Assembly (NCBI GenBank): GCA_001282665.1
Contig: LN874945.1
Coordinates: 293,042-357,041 of the forward strand
DNA from: Clostridiales bacterium mt11
GTDB taxonomy: Bacteria; Bacillota; Clostridia; Tissierellales; Tepidimicrobiaceae
Length of the DNA: 64,000 nt
Direction of reading: 5' to 3'
Shown: one piece after another, positions 8,781-18,074 of the stretch
Position numbering within the stretch: the stretch's first letter is position 1
Layout of the letters: each line of letters opens with the position of its first letter
Notes under the pieces: model-generated
Database searches by the model: none
What the model was told of the DNA's origin: nothing
The model's input: only the letters and a program-made list of their open reading frames with translations
Program-made: the position numbers and the translations under genes

Positions 8781-9224
8781 TTGAAAACATTTAAAAGAGA
8801 GTACGTAATATTTGATGCCAATATAAAAACTAAAGAAGAAGCCATAGACTTCATTGCTCTTAAGGCAGAAGAACTAGGTATATCTAACGATAAAGAGAAA
8901 ACCAAAGTAGATTTATGGAGCAGGGAGAAGGAGTGCAATACAGCTATTGGAGATGGAATAGCTATACCACATACTAAATCTCAATCCATCGATATTCCTG
9001 TAGTACTGGTTATAAAACCAGAAAATATTATTGACTGGGATGGAGAAAGGATAAAAGTTATAATCTCTTTTCTAACTCCTATAGAGAACAAGGACAATAT
9101 ACATTTGACCATGCTCTCAAAGATATCAAGAAAACTAGTTAAGGAGGATTTCAAGACTACCTTAAAGGATTCAAAAGATGTTGAATTGGTATATGAAATG
9201 ATTATGGAAGCATTAAATTCATAA
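8781..9224 (+). CDS. PTS EIIA component, fructose type (mannosylglycerate locus)
   Basis: A 147-residue EIIA domain protein. The phosphohistidine lies in the motif AIGDGIAIPHTKSQSID. The apparent start is TTG at 8781 with GGAG 11 nt upstream; no ATG fits the conserved N-terminus better. It is the first gene of an EIIA-EIIB-EIIC-GH38-regulator operon. In E. coli the equivalent MngA is one fused polypeptide, whereas here the three domains are separate genes. Confidence 0.88.
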   Translation: MKTFKREYVIFDANIKTKEEAIDFIALKAEELGISNDKEKTKVDLWSREKECNTAIGDGIAIPHTKSQSIDIPVVLVIKPENIIDWDGERIKVIISFLTPIENKDNIHLTMLSKISRKLVKEDFKTTLKDSKDVELVYEMIMEALNS

Positions 9225-9238
9225 AAGGAGGAGATAAT

Positions 9239-9556
9239 ATGTCAAAAAAAATTGTTGGACTATGTGCTTGTACCATGGGGCTTGCCCATACATTTATGGC
9301 AGCAGAAGCATTGGAGCAAGCAGCTAAAGAAAAAGGTTATGATGTAAAAATTGAGACTCAAGGCTCAGACGGTATAAAAAATAGACTTACCCCTGAGGAT
9401 ATTAGGGATGCAGACATTATTATTCATGCAGTAGCTATAACTCCTGATGGAATGGAGAGATTTGAAGGCTATGAAATTTACGAAGTTGGTCTACAAGATG
9501 CAATCAAAAACCCAAAAGGAATTATTGAGGAAATTGAAGATGATTTAGGAATTTAA
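9239..9556 (+). CDS. PTS EIIB component, fructose type
   Basis: A 105-residue EIIB protein with CACTMGLAHTFMAAEALE, the fructose-EIIB active-site region containing the phosphocysteine. AGGAGG lies shortly upstream. It is 14 nt after EIIA and 16 nt before EIIC. It is clearly paralogous to the EIIB at 8266 (shared AHTxMAAEALExAAKE and IETQGS segments), so the two PTS sets probably share ancestry. Confidence 0.92.
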   Translation: MSKKIVGLCACTMGLAHTFMAAEALEQAAKEKGYDVKIETQGSDGIKNRLTPEDIRDADIIIHAVAITPDGMERFEGYEIYEVGLQDAIKNPKGIIEEIEDDLGI

Positions 9557-9572
9557 AGAAAGGAGAATTCTA

Positions 9573-10817
9573 ATGGCAATTAAAAAAAGAGTTGTAGGAT
9601 CATCAAATGATAAGACTAATGCCCAAGGAAATGACAATAGCCAAGTTCTAAAGGGTGGAGAAAAATCAATTTGGACAGAAATAAGCCGTCATATAATGAC
9701 TGGTATATCCTACATGATACCTATATTGATAATGGGTGGGTTGATTGGTGCATTTTCGCAAGTTATACCATATGTTATCTTAGGAATCGATCCATCATTA
9801 TCTATAGCAGATGCATTAGCCACAGGACAATTTGTAGGATTTAATGAAACATTATTAAAAATATCAGATGTAATGTCATCTTTTGGGTTTACATTGTTTG
9901 GATTTGCAGTACCAATGTTTGCGGCATTTACAGCTAATTCTATTGGAGGGAAAACAGCCTTAATCGGAGGGTTTATTGGAGGATATGTAGCAAATAAACC
10001 AGTGGCTATGTTAAAATTTGTAGATGGGGCATGGCAATCTGTACCTCCAGTTGCTTCAGGGTTTCTAGGAGGTATAATAATAGCCTTTGCTGTTGGATAT
10101 TTTGTAAAATGGTTAAATGAAAAAATCCAAGTGCCTCATAGTTGGCTAGCATTTAAGACTACATTTTTAATTCCATTATTGGCAGCACTGTTTACACTAA
10201 TAGCAATGATATATATCGTAACTCCAATTGGCGGTGCTTTAAATAATGCTATAAAGAGCCTGCTTGCTTCTGCAGGTAAAACAGGAGAAATGCTATATGC
10301 AATAATACTTTCAGCTACAACGGCCTTTGACTTAGGAGGACCTGTTAATAAAGCAGCAGGATTTGTAGCAACTGCATTTACTTTGGAAAAAACCCTTCCT
10401 ATTACTGCAAGGGTAATATCAATAGTCACTCCATCTATAGGTCTTGGACTAAGTACTCTTATAGATAAAAAATTAGTAGGCAGAAGAGTATATGATAAAC
10501 AATTTTATCAGGCAGGAAAAACATCTATATTCTTAGCATTTATGGGAATATCGGAAGGTGCTATTCCATTCGCTTTAGAAAGACCTAGCTTTGTAATTCC
10601 TTTATATGTAGTTTGTTCAGTAATAGGATCAGTAACAGCCATATTCCTAGGAGCGGTACAATGGTTTCCAGAATCAGCTATATGGGCATGGCCATTAATT
10701 GATGGTATAATCCCATACATCATAGGGCTTACAGTAGGTTCAATTTTAATTGCAGTAATCAATGTATTCTATAGAAATAAACTTATAGAAAAAGGGAAGC
10801 TAGAAGTTTTTGAATAG
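9573..10817 (+). CDS. PTS fructose-type EIIC permease (MngA-like IIC)
   Basis: A 414-residue polytopic permease of the fructose EIIC family. A polar, poorly conserved N-terminal tail of about 35 residues precedes RHIMTGISYMIPILIMGG. FDLGGPVNKAAGF and GISEGAIPFALERP follow. Placed with an MngB-type alpha-mannosidase, it probably imports 2-O-alpha-mannosyl-D-glycerate or a related mannoside as the 6-phosphate. AAAGGAG precedes the ATG. A 9-bp hairpin with a T run lies between this gene and the hydrolase gene. Confidence 0.9.
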   Translation: MAIKKRVVGSSNDKTNAQGNDNSQVLKGGEKSIWTEISRHIMTGISYMIPILIMGGLIGAFSQVIPYVILGIDPSLSIADALATGQFVGFNETLLKISDVMSSFGFTLFGFAVPMFAAFTANSIGGKTALIGGFIGGYVANKPVAMLKFVDGAWQSVPPVASGFLGGIIIAFAVGYFVKWLNEKIQVPHSWLAFKTTFLIPLLAALFTLIAMIYIVTPIGGALNNAIKSLLASAGKTGEMLYAIILSATTAFDLGGPVNKAAGFVATAFTLEKTLPITARVISIVTPSIGLGLSTLIDKKLVGRRVYDKQFYQAGKTSIFLAFMGISEGAIPFALERPSFVIPLYVVCSVIGSVTAIFLGAVQWFPESAIWAWPLIDGIIPYIIGLTVGSILIAVINVFYRNKLIEKGKLEVFE

Positions 10818-10828
10818 GATTAAAATTA

Positions 10829-10854
10829 AAGAGAACCTTTTGGTTCTCTTTTTT
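10829..10854 (+). terminator. Internal hairpin between EIIC and mngB
   Basis: A 9-bp stem (10829-10837 with 10842-10850) around a TTTT loop, followed by T residues, immediately before the AAAAGGAGG of mngB. It looks like a weak intrinsic terminator or attenuator that lowers expression of the hydrolase relative to the transporter. Confidence 0.6.
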
Positions 10855-10868
10855 AAAAGGAGGAGAAA

Positions 10869-13523
10869 ATGAAAAAATTAAAAATAGGTATAATTCCCCA
10901 TACTCACTGGGATAGGGAATGGTATTTTACATCATCTAAATCTATGATCTATTCTCTCCATAATTTCAATGAAATCATCGAACATTTAGAAAAAGATGAA
11001 GAATTCAAGTGTTTTGTACTTGATGGGCAAACTTCAATTATAGAAGATTATTTAATGATGAACCCCCATATGGAAAATAGAGTTAAAAAATTAGTAAAAG
11101 ACAATAGATTAATTACTGGACCTTGGTACACCCAACCAGATACGCTGGTAGTGTCTGGAGAATCGTTAATAAGAAATTTACTCTATGGTACTCGTAAAGC
11201 TAGAGAACTTGGAAGAACTATGGAAGTTGGTTATTTACCTGATTCCTTTGGAATGAGTGAACAAATGCCTCAGATTTATCGTGGATTTGGATTCAAATAT
11301 GCAACATTTAGAAGAGGCATTGCTGATAGATTAGTTAAAAAAGGTGAGTTTTATTGGAGTTCTCCAAATGGAGATGAGGTATTTGTCCACAATATCTATG
11401 CCTATGGGAGCATTGGTTATCCACCAGAGAATCCAGAGGAAATTAAAGAATTTATGCTAAAGACTATAGATAAATTAGAGGATAAGTATGATACAGGATT
11501 AATACTATTATTTAATGGGGAAGATCAAAAACCTATTAGAAAAAATTTACCACAAATAATTAACACAGCTAGAGAAGTGCTGCCAGATATTGATTTTGAA
11601 ATAATGTCTATAGAAGAAGGATTAATAGAGCTTGAAAAGTCCAATATGGACTTTGAAAGATATAAAGGTGAATTAACTTTTGGGCAGTATTCAAGAACTC
11701 ACAAAAGCATCTTTTCAACTAGAGCAGATTTGAAAATAATGAACAATAGAATGGAAAACTATATTCAGAATATAGTCGAGCCAATACTTTCTATAGCATA
11801 CAGTCTTGGATTTAGGTATGAAGACAAAGTTTTAGAAAAGATTTGGAAACTTATGCTAGATAACTCCGCCCATGATAGTATTGGAATGTGTAATTCAGAT
11901 GCAACTAATAGGGATGTAGAACATAGATTCATAGAAGCCAAGAATCTTTCTACCTCATTAGCGGAGTTGAAGCTTAGAGAAATAAGCACCAAGATTCCAG
12001 TTAAAGATAATTTCCAATTTCAAGTATACAATCTACTTCCTTATGCAAGAGGAAAACTTTTAGAAACTCAAATATTCTTACCATCAAAAGAAGTTGAAAT
12101 ATATGATGATGAGGGGAATATTTATTCGTCAGAAATTATAGAGATTAAAGATGTAACAGAAGATATTTTAAAGAAATCTATTAGAGAAATTGGAGTAGAT
12201 AATGATTCCTCTACAAATTGGCATAAAGAAATAAAAAAAATATATGATGCCAATATACTAATTGATATAAAAGAATTGCCGCCTATGGGTTATAAAACGT
12301 TATATATTCGTGAAAAAAGTAATTCAAGGAATTTAGAAACTAAGGATATTGATTATATAGAAAACGAATACTTTACCGTTTCAATAGATGATAATGGAAT
12401 TATAGATATCTTTGATAAAATGAAGGATAGAAGATACTCAGATGCTATATATTTTGAAGATGATGGAGATGAAGGCGATAGTTATGATTATTCAGAACCA
12501 AATGATAATATTTATCTAAGAGATATCAATGTAATAGATACTAAAATTTCCTCCAACTCTTTAAAAAGTATAATGCATATAAAATTTGAGATGCCCCTTC
12601 CATATAATCTAAAGGAAAGAAGTGAAGGAAAGATTTCTGTAGATAATATTATAGAAATGGATATATCCCTAATCAAAGGAAGTCCCAATATAGAAATAGA
12701 TATATCCATACTCAATAGGGCAATAGAGCATAGGTTGAGATTAATCGTGAATACGGAAATCTATGCAAAATCTTCTTATGCAGATGAACAATTTGGTACT
12801 ATTAAAAGAGAGGTATATTTGGAAGAGGTAGAATATTGGCGTGAACAAGGTTGGAATGAAAAGCCTCGAACTATAGAGCCTATGCAGAGTTTTGCTGCTA
12901 TTAAAGACGAGGATTTAGCAGTTCAGGTTATCACCGATTCTGTAAGGGAGTATCAAATAATAGGTGAAAATTATAATAAAATTGCCATGACTATTTTAAG
13001 ATCTACTCCACTACTTGGTAAAGAAGAGCTTAATGATAGACCCGGTAGGGAATCAGGGACAAAAGCTCCAACTCCTGATGCAGAACTGATGAATAAAAAA
13101 ATTCACGCAAGATACTTTATAAGATATTATAGCAAATTTAATCCATATGAATTTGCTAAGAATGCAAAGGAAATACTAACACCTATAGTATCCTACCAAG
13201 GATCACAGTTTAAAAATAATACAACCTATTTTGTCATCACTAATCCTAAGGATAAGAACTTAAATCCTAATTATTCTCTATTTGAATTAAAAGGTGATGC
13301 TATACTATCTACAGTAAAAAAGGTTGAAGACAAAGATGATTTGATTATTAGATTTTTCAATCCAGATAGGAATTACAATAAAGATGCAGAAATTGTCGGA
13401 ACCAATGCTATACTCTATGAAGCTAGACTAGATGAAAAACCAATATCGAAGTTAGAAGAAAACACGATTGAAATTGGGACTTGTGAGGCAAAAACTATTA
13501 TTTATCACAGAATCGTTAAATAA
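10869..13523 (+). CDS. mngB: GH38 alpha-mannosidase, mannosylglycerate hydrolase-like
   Basis: An 884-residue cytoplasmic glycoside hydrolase family 38 enzyme, close to the roughly 880 residues of E. coli MngB. The zinc site is visible in PHTHWDREWY near the N-terminus and in the DNSAHDSIG segment. The nucleophile aspartate lies in GYLPDSFGMSEQMPQ. No signal peptide is present. MngB hydrolyses 2-O-(6-phospho-alpha-mannosyl)-glycerate to mannose-6-phosphate and glycerate after PTS import. The preceding PTS genes and the following PTS-responsive regulator support that role here. Some GH38 relatives act on other alpha-mannosides, so the substrate is a prediction. Confidence 0.88.
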   Translation: MKKLKIGIIPHTHWDREWYFTSSKSMIYSLHNFNEIIEHLEKDEEFKCFVLDGQTSIIEDYLMMNPHMENRVKKLVKDNRLITGPWYTQPDTLVVSGESLIRNLLYGTRKARELGRTMEVGYLPDSFGMSEQMPQIYRGFGFKYATFRRGIADRLVKKGEFYWSSPNGDEVFVHNIYAYGSIGYPPENPEEIKEFMLKTIDKLEDKYDTGLILLFNGEDQKPIRKNLPQIINTAREVLPDIDFEIMSIEEGLIELEKSNMDFERYKGELTFGQYSRTHKSIFSTRADLKIMNNRMENYIQNIVEPILSIAYSLGFRYEDKVLEKIWKLMLDNSAHDSIGMCNSDATNRDVEHRFIEAKNLSTSLAELKLREISTKIPVKDNFQFQVYNLLPYARGKLLETQIFLPSKEVEIYDDEGNIYSSEIIEIKDVTEDILKKSIREIGVDNDSSTNWHKEIKKIYDANILIDIKELPPMGYKTLYIREKSNSRNLETKDIDYIENEYFTVSIDDNGIIDIFDKMKDRRYSDAIYFEDDGDEGDSYDYSEPNDNIYLRDINVIDTKISSNSLKSIMHIKFEMPLPYNLKERSEGKISVDNIIEMDISLIKGSPNIEIDISILNRAIEHRLRLIVNTEIYAKSSYADEQFGTIKREVYLEEVEYWREQGWNEKPRTIEPMQSFAAIKDEDLAVQVITDSVREYQIIGENYNKIAMTILRSTPLLGKEELNDRPGRESGTKAPTPDAELMNKKIHARYFIRYYSKFNPYEFAKNAKEILTPIVSYQGSQFKNNTTYFVITNPKDKNLNPNYSLFELKGDAILSTVKKVEDKDDLIIRFFNPDRNYNKDAEIVGTNAILYEARLDEKPISKLEENTIEIGTCEAKTIIYHRIVK

Positions 13524-13547
13524 AAATTATGATAACAAGGTGAGACT

Positions 13548-15500
13548 ATGAATAGTAGAGAAGAAAACTTGATAAGAATGCTTTTTGAAAAAAAGAATAC
13601 ATTTATTCTAATAGAAGAGATGGCAGAAAAAGAAGACTGTTCAGATAAGACCATCAGAAATTCCTTAGATAGAGTAGAGGAATATCTTAACAAGTTTTCT
13701 CCCGATATAGAACTTGAAAGAAAAAGGGGAAAGGGAATCCGTCTGAAAGTATGGGAGAATTCCAATATAACTATTGAAGATGTTTTAGATACCACCATAT
13801 CCAAGAGGGATTTATATACAGACGAGCGAAGATATGAACTAGCCTATAGATTGTTAATGGATACAAAGCCTGTGACATTAACAGAACTTTCAGAGAGATA
13901 TTATTTAAGCAAAGAGGCTATAGGAGAAGATTTAAATGAAATAGGCAAACAACTAGAAAAATATAATCTAAAAATAGTTTCAAAACAAAGAATTGGTACC
14001 TTTATTGAAGGCTCGGAAAAGGATAAAAGGGAGGCATTATCTCAAAATATAAAAAGTCTGTATAAATTTAATAAGGAAAAATCCACTATAAAAAGTATAT
14101 TTATGCCTCATGAAATAGATTTAGTAAACAAAGGTATAATGGATTTGCAGAACCAAGTTGGTATATATTTTACCGACGAATCCAGCCATGCCTTAGCCAT
14201 TCATGTTCTTTTTATGGTAAAGAGGATTAAACTAAATCAAGCTGTAAGTATGTCTCAGGAGGAAAAAGATTTCATAAAAAGAAAGCCTCAATATCTTTGG
14301 GCGTTAAAACTATCTAAGTATTTGGAACAAAGTCTTTCTTTAATATTTCCTGAAGATGAGGTAATCTATTTAGCAGTTCATCTACTGGGGATAAGATATT
14401 CTGGCGGTACCGATATGGAATCCATAGATTTTAATTTAAAATCAGATTCTAATATTATGGATATTTTATTAAATAGATTATTGGATAATATGGAAGATGT
14501 CTATAGTACATCTTTTAGAACAGATGAAATATTAGTGGAAGGCTTAAAACTACACCTATATGGCTCGTTTAATAGAATAAGATATGGACTTCCCCTAGAA
14601 AATCCTCTATTTGAAGATATAAAGCGGATGAGTCCATATCTATATTATAGGGCATTGGATACCGTTGATAAATTTAATTCTGAATATAATATTAATATCC
14701 CAAAGGAAGAGATAGCATATATAACCGTTCATTTTCAAGCGTCCATTGAAAGAAATAATAATAACCTTTTAAAAAAATCTACAGCGGTGGTAGTCTGTCA
14801 TTTAGGAATAGGCGTTTCTAATTATTTAAAAATAAAATTAGAAAAAGTATTCCCTTGGATAGATTTTAAAGCTAGCGTTTCCGTCAAGGAAATTAAAAAA
14901 TATATAGAAAACAATCCAACAAATTTCATATTTTCGACAGTGAATATAGATAATTTAGGGTTAAAGTATATTAAGATAAATTCTATTATAGATAAAAATG
15001 AAGAGGTAAAAATCAAAGAAGCAGTAAATAACAATATTCTATACAACGATTTAGAAAACAAAACAAAAGTACACAAGTTTATGAATAAAAAGTTTATATT
15101 CTTAAGGCAAAAATTTCATGACAAATTTCAAATTATAGAATTTCTTACATCAAAATTATATGAAGCGGAAAGAGTAAGTTGTAATTTTTATAAATCCGTA
15201 TTGAAGAGAGAAAATATAGATACTACAGAAATGGGCAGCCTTTTAGCTATTCCCCATGGAGATGCTGATTATATAACGGATTCAGCCATAGCTGTACTTA
15301 CGTTAGAGGATCCTATTATATGGGACAATGAGAGAGTGCAGATTGTATTTCTATTAGCTGTAAAAAAAGAGGACTATGTAAAAGACAATACCATGAGGAG
15401 CTTTTTTAAATATTTACATGGTTTAAGCAATAATCGGGAATCTTTAAATAGGTTAATAGAGGAGAAGAGCGTAGATGAGTTTTTTAAATTAATAAAATAA
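13548..15500 (+). CDS. PRD-containing PTS-responsive activator (MtlR/LicR type)
   Basis: A 650-residue regulator. An N-terminal HTH is followed by a second HTH-like segment, two PRDs (about residues 190-390, with conserved histidines as in HALAIHVLF and IYLAVHLLG), an EIIB-like domain (VVVCHLGIGVSNYL) and a C-terminal EIIA domain with SLLAIPHGD. Phosphorylation of these domains by HPr and EIIB normally tunes DNA binding. It starts 24 nt after mngB and likely activates this operon through the palindrome at 8673. It is an intact paralogue of the frameshifted regulator at 4543 and shows what the full-length form looks like. Confidence 0.9.
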   Translation: MNSREENLIRMLFEKKNTFILIEEMAEKEDCSDKTIRNSLDRVEEYLNKFSPDIELERKRGKGIRLKVWENSNITIEDVLDTTISKRDLYTDERRYELAYRLLMDTKPVTLTELSERYYLSKEAIGEDLNEIGKQLEKYNLKIVSKQRIGTFIEGSEKDKREALSQNIKSLYKFNKEKSTIKSIFMPHEIDLVNKGIMDLQNQVGIYFTDESSHALAIHVLFMVKRIKLNQAVSMSQEEKDFIKRKPQYLWALKLSKYLEQSLSLIFPEDEVIYLAVHLLGIRYSGGTDMESIDFNLKSDSNIMDILLNRLLDNMEDVYSTSFRTDEILVEGLKLHLYGSFNRIRYGLPLENPLFEDIKRMSPYLYYRALDTVDKFNSEYNINIPKEEIAYITVHFQASIERNNNNLLKKSTAVVVCHLGIGVSNYLKIKLEKVFPWIDFKASVSVKEIKKYIENNPTNFIFSTVNIDNLGLKYIKINSIIDKNEEVKIKEAVNNNILYNDLENKTKVHKFMNKKFIFLRQKFHDKFQIIEFLTSKLYEAERVSCNFYKSVLKRENIDTTEMGSLLAIPHGDADYITDSAIAVLTLEDPIIWDNERVQIVFLLAVKKEDYVKDNTMRSFFKYLHGLSNNRESLNRLIEEKSVDEFFKLIK

Positions 15501-15553
15501 TTTATAAATATCTGTTTTTCAAGCAAACTTTCCAATAGATAAATAATTGTTGT

Positions 15554-15599
15554 AAAAACCCCTTATTATTAATAAAATATAATAGAAGGGGGTTTTTTT
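15554..15599 (+). terminator. Terminator-like hairpin overlapping the murI ribosome-binding site
   Basis: AAAAACCCCTT (15554-15564) can pair with the AAGGGGG plus T run at 15586-15599. The right arm contains the GGGGG that serves as murI's Shine-Dalgarno. It may end the mannosylglycerate operon and also damp murI translation from read-through RNA. A TATAAT lies in the loop at 15578-15583. Confidence 0.55.
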
Positions 15600-16406
15600 A
15601 TGGATAACAGACCAATTGGAGTATTTGATTCAGGAATTGGTGGACTAACTGTACTAAAAGAAATAATGGAACAGCTACCAGGAGAAGATATAGTTTATTT
15701 TGGAGATACAGCCCGAATTCCCTATGGAACCAGATCTAAAGAAACTGTAATAAAGTATTTTTTTCAATCCGTAAGGTTTTTATTAACAAAGGAAATAAAA
15801 GCAATAGTTATTGCTTGTAATACAGCTTCTGCCTTAGCTATGGAAGAAGCACAAAAGGTATTTGAAATACCCTTTATAGGTGTTATTGAACCAGGAGCAA
15901 AAGCCGCAGTTTCATCGACTAAAAACTCTGCAATTGGAGTAATAGGCACAGAAGGCACTATAAATAGTGGAGCATATCAAAGAAAAATAAGAAGGATGAT
16001 GCCTTCAGCTGAGATAATTGGCATATCTTGTCCTCTATTCGTATCCCTAGTCGAAGAAGGATGGGAAAGCACAGATGTAGCATATATAACAGCACAAAGA
16101 TATTTATTAGAATTAAAGGAACATAATATAGATTCCTTAGTATTAGGATGTACTCATTATCCAGCTCTTAGATATACAATTACTAAAGTTTTAGGGGATA
16201 AAGTGACTTTAGTAAACCCAGCTTACGAAGCGGCTAAAGCTACAAAGATGATGTTGAAAGAACAAAATCTACTGTCCTCAAAATTGGACGGAGGAAATTA
16301 TAATTTTTATGTAAGTGATGATCCAGAAAAATTTAAACGAGTAGGAGGAAACATACTGAGAAAGGAAATTGGATCGGTTCAAAAGGTAAATATAGAGAAT
16401 ATATAG
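15600..16406 (+). CDS. murI: Glutamate racemase
   Basis: A 268-residue cofactor-independent racemase that makes D-glutamate for peptidoglycan. It shows the diagnostic segments RPIGVFDSGIGGLTVL, YFGDTARIPYG, the first catalytic cysteine in VIACNTASA, and the second in LVLGCTHYPAL. Length is normal for the family. It is a housekeeping gene with no functional link to its neighbours. The ATG follows GGGGG with about 8 nt spacing. Confidence 0.97.
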   Translation: MDNRPIGVFDSGIGGLTVLKEIMEQLPGEDIVYFGDTARIPYGTRSKETVIKYFFQSVRFLLTKEIKAIVIACNTASALAMEEAQKVFEIPFIGVIEPGAKAAVSSTKNSAIGVIGTEGTINSGAYQRKIRRMMPSAEIIGISCPLFVSLVEEGWESTDVAYITAQRYLLELKEHNIDSLVLGCTHYPALRYTITKVLGDKVTLVNPAYEAAKATKMMLKEQNLLSSKLDGGNYNFYVSDDPEKFKRVGGNILRKEIGSVQKVNIENI

Positions 16407-16418
16407 GCACATAAGTGT

Positions 16419-16453
16419 GCTTATTTTTAGGCAGTAACTGCCTAAAAATAAGC
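16419..16453. promoter_or_regulatory. 35-nt perfect palindrome before the sigma-54 activator gene
   Basis: Two 17-nt arms, 16419-16435 and 16437-16453, around a single A. There is no T run, so it is not a typical terminator. The arm contains ACTGCCTAAAAAT, which recurs at 17930 upstream of the lysine operon's sigma-54 promoter. It is a candidate binding site for the adjacent activator (autoregulation). A small separate hairpin at 16408-16420 with a T-rich tail may terminate murI. Confidence 0.5.
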
Positions 16454-16481
16454 GCAAAAAGGGAAAGGAGGTATTATCTCC

Positions 16482-17870
16482 GTGAAAGACTTATTCTTTA
16501 GGGAAAATATTTTAGAGATACTAGATTATATAGAAGAAGGAATCCATATTATCGATAGCAATGGTAGAATAGTCTATTATAATCTATTTGCTCAAAGGAT
16601 AGATGGGGTAGAAAGGGATAAGGCCATAGGACGTCATCTGTTGGAAATATATCCTTCTCTAACCCATGAAACCTCTACCCTGTTGACCGTAATGAAAACA
16701 GGAGAATCTATATTTAAAGAAGAGCAGACTTTTATAAACTATAAAGGAGAAAAAATAACCACCATTAATTCATCTGTACCTATTAGGAATAATGGAAAAA
16801 TATTAGGTGCTTTAGAAATTTCTAAAGATATAACCCAAGTGAGAAAGATGTCGGAAGAAATTGTGGATTTACAAAGCAAACTATATAATAACAAGACTCT
16901 AAACAAATCAAAAGTAGAAGAAACGGCAAAATACACCTTTCTAGATATAATAGGGGAAAACAAAGAGATGCTCAAATTAAAGAAAATATCCTTAAAAGCA
17001 GCACAAACCGATGCACCAGTCCTTATATATGGGGAAACAGGCACAGGAAAAGAACTATTTGTCCACTCTATACATAATTCAAGTCGCAGAAAACATAAAC
17101 CTTTCATCACTCAGAACTGTGCAGCCCTGCCATCTAATTTATTAGAAGGTATACTATTTGGTACTGCTAAAGGAGGTTTTACAGGAGCTGAAGACAGACA
17201 AGGACTCTTTGAACTTGCCCATGGTGGAACTCTATTTTTAGATGAAATAAATTCTATGCCTTTGGAGTTGCAGTCAAAGTTACTGAGAGTCCTTCAAGAT
17301 GGCTCCATAAGACCTATAGGAGATACTAGAACCATAAATGTAGATGTAAGAATAATAACAGCCACCAATGTACCTCCAGAAGAAGCAATAAAATGCAAAC
17401 TCCTAAGAAAAGATTTATATTATAGACTAAATGTAATCAGCCTCAATATACCTCCCCTTAGAGAAAGAAGAGATGATATCCCCATACTTACAGATTACTT
17501 TATAAAAAGGTTTAACCAAAGACTGGGGAAATGTTTTAAGGGAGTATCAAAGGAAGTAGTAGGAGTATTTAATGCCTATTCTTGGGATGGAAATGTAAGG
17601 GAGTTGGAGAATTTAATAGAAGGAATAATGAGCATATATGATATACAGACCATAGAATTAGAACATTTACCAGCAAAATTTGGAGAATATAGAAACGGGA
17701 GGAAAAGCTCAATGGAGCTTTCTTTAAAGGATATTTTAGAAGAAACAGAGAGAAGTCTAATTTTAGAAGCTTTAGAAGAAGCGGACTATAATATTAGTCA
17801 TACAGCGGATTTATTAAACATTCCTCGACAGACCTTACAGTACAAAATATCCAAATATAACTTAAAATAA
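16482..17870 (+). CDS. Sigma-54-dependent activator (PAS-AAA-Fis HTH) for lysine fermentation
   Basis: A 462-residue enhancer-binding protein. An N-terminal PAS domain spans about residues 10-120 (GIHIIDSNGRIVYYN). A sigma-54 AAA domain spans about 155-385, with Walker A GETGTGKE, Walker B GGTLFLDE and R-finger region RKDLYYRLNV. The sigma-54 contact loop reads GGFTGA instead of GAFTGA. A Fis-type HTH ends the protein (HTADLLNIPRQTLQYKISKYNLK). The start is GTG, with AAAGGAGG about 10 nt upstream. It lies directly upstream of a -24/-12 promoter driving kdd-kam, so it almost certainly activates that operon, possibly sensing a small molecule through the PAS domain. Confidence 0.93.
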   Translation: MKDLFFRENILEILDYIEEGIHIIDSNGRIVYYNLFAQRIDGVERDKAIGRHLLEIYPSLTHETSTLLTVMKTGESIFKEEQTFINYKGEKITTINSSVPIRNNGKILGALEISKDITQVRKMSEEIVDLQSKLYNNKTLNKSKVEETAKYTFLDIIGENKEMLKLKKISLKAAQTDAPVLIYGETGTGKELFVHSIHNSSRRKHKPFITQNCAALPSNLLEGILFGTAKGGFTGAEDRQGLFELAHGGTLFLDEINSMPLELQSKLLRVLQDGSIRPIGDTRTINVDVRIITATNVPPEEAIKCKLLRKDLYYRLNVISLNIPPLRERRDDIPILTDYFIKRFNQRLGKCFKGVSKEVVGVFNAYSWDGNVRELENLIEGIMSIYDIQTIELEHLPAKFGEYRNGRKSSMELSLKDILEETERSLILEALEEADYNISHTADLLNIPRQTLQYKISKYNLK

Positions 17871-17875
17871 TTACA

Positions 17876-17922
17876 ATAACCTGCTTTTGGGGTGTCAGGT
17901 ATCCCGAAAAGCAGGTTATTTT
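17876..17922 (+). terminator. Intrinsic terminator after the sigma-54 activator gene
   Basis: A 13-bp perfect stem (17876-17888 with 17907-17919), an 18-nt loop, then TTTC. It separates the regulator from the kdd operon. Confidence 0.88.
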
Positions 17923-17929
17923 CATATAT

Positions 17930-17946
17930 ACTGCCTAAAAATGGGC
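17930..17946. promoter_or_regulatory. Candidate upstream activator site for the kdd-kam operon
   Basis: ACTGCCTAAAAATGGGC repeats the arm of the palindrome at 16419 (13 identical nt) and contains a TGCC/GGCA dyad. It is about 70-90 nt upstream of the -24/-12 promoter, where enhancer-binding proteins normally bind. Function is inferred. Confidence 0.45.
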
Positions 17947-18017
17947 AAAAAATCACCGACTTTGTTATAATTTTAACTAGAATCCCAATTTTCAGCCTTT
18001 TCTATATTTTGAAAAAT

Positions 18018-18033
18018 TGGCATAAATATTGCA
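18018..18033 (+). promoter_or_regulatory. Sigma-54 (-24/-12) promoter of the lysine fermentation operon
   Basis: TGGCATAAATATTGCA has the GG (18019-18020) and GC (18031-18032) doublets with exact sigma-54 spacing and matches the TGGCAC-N5-TTGCA consensus closely. It is about 40 nt before the kdd start and just downstream of an activator gene for sigma-54. Confidence 0.9.
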
Positions 18034-18074
18034 TTGTTTATTAAGTGGCAATAAATTTTAAGGGGGAATTAAAA

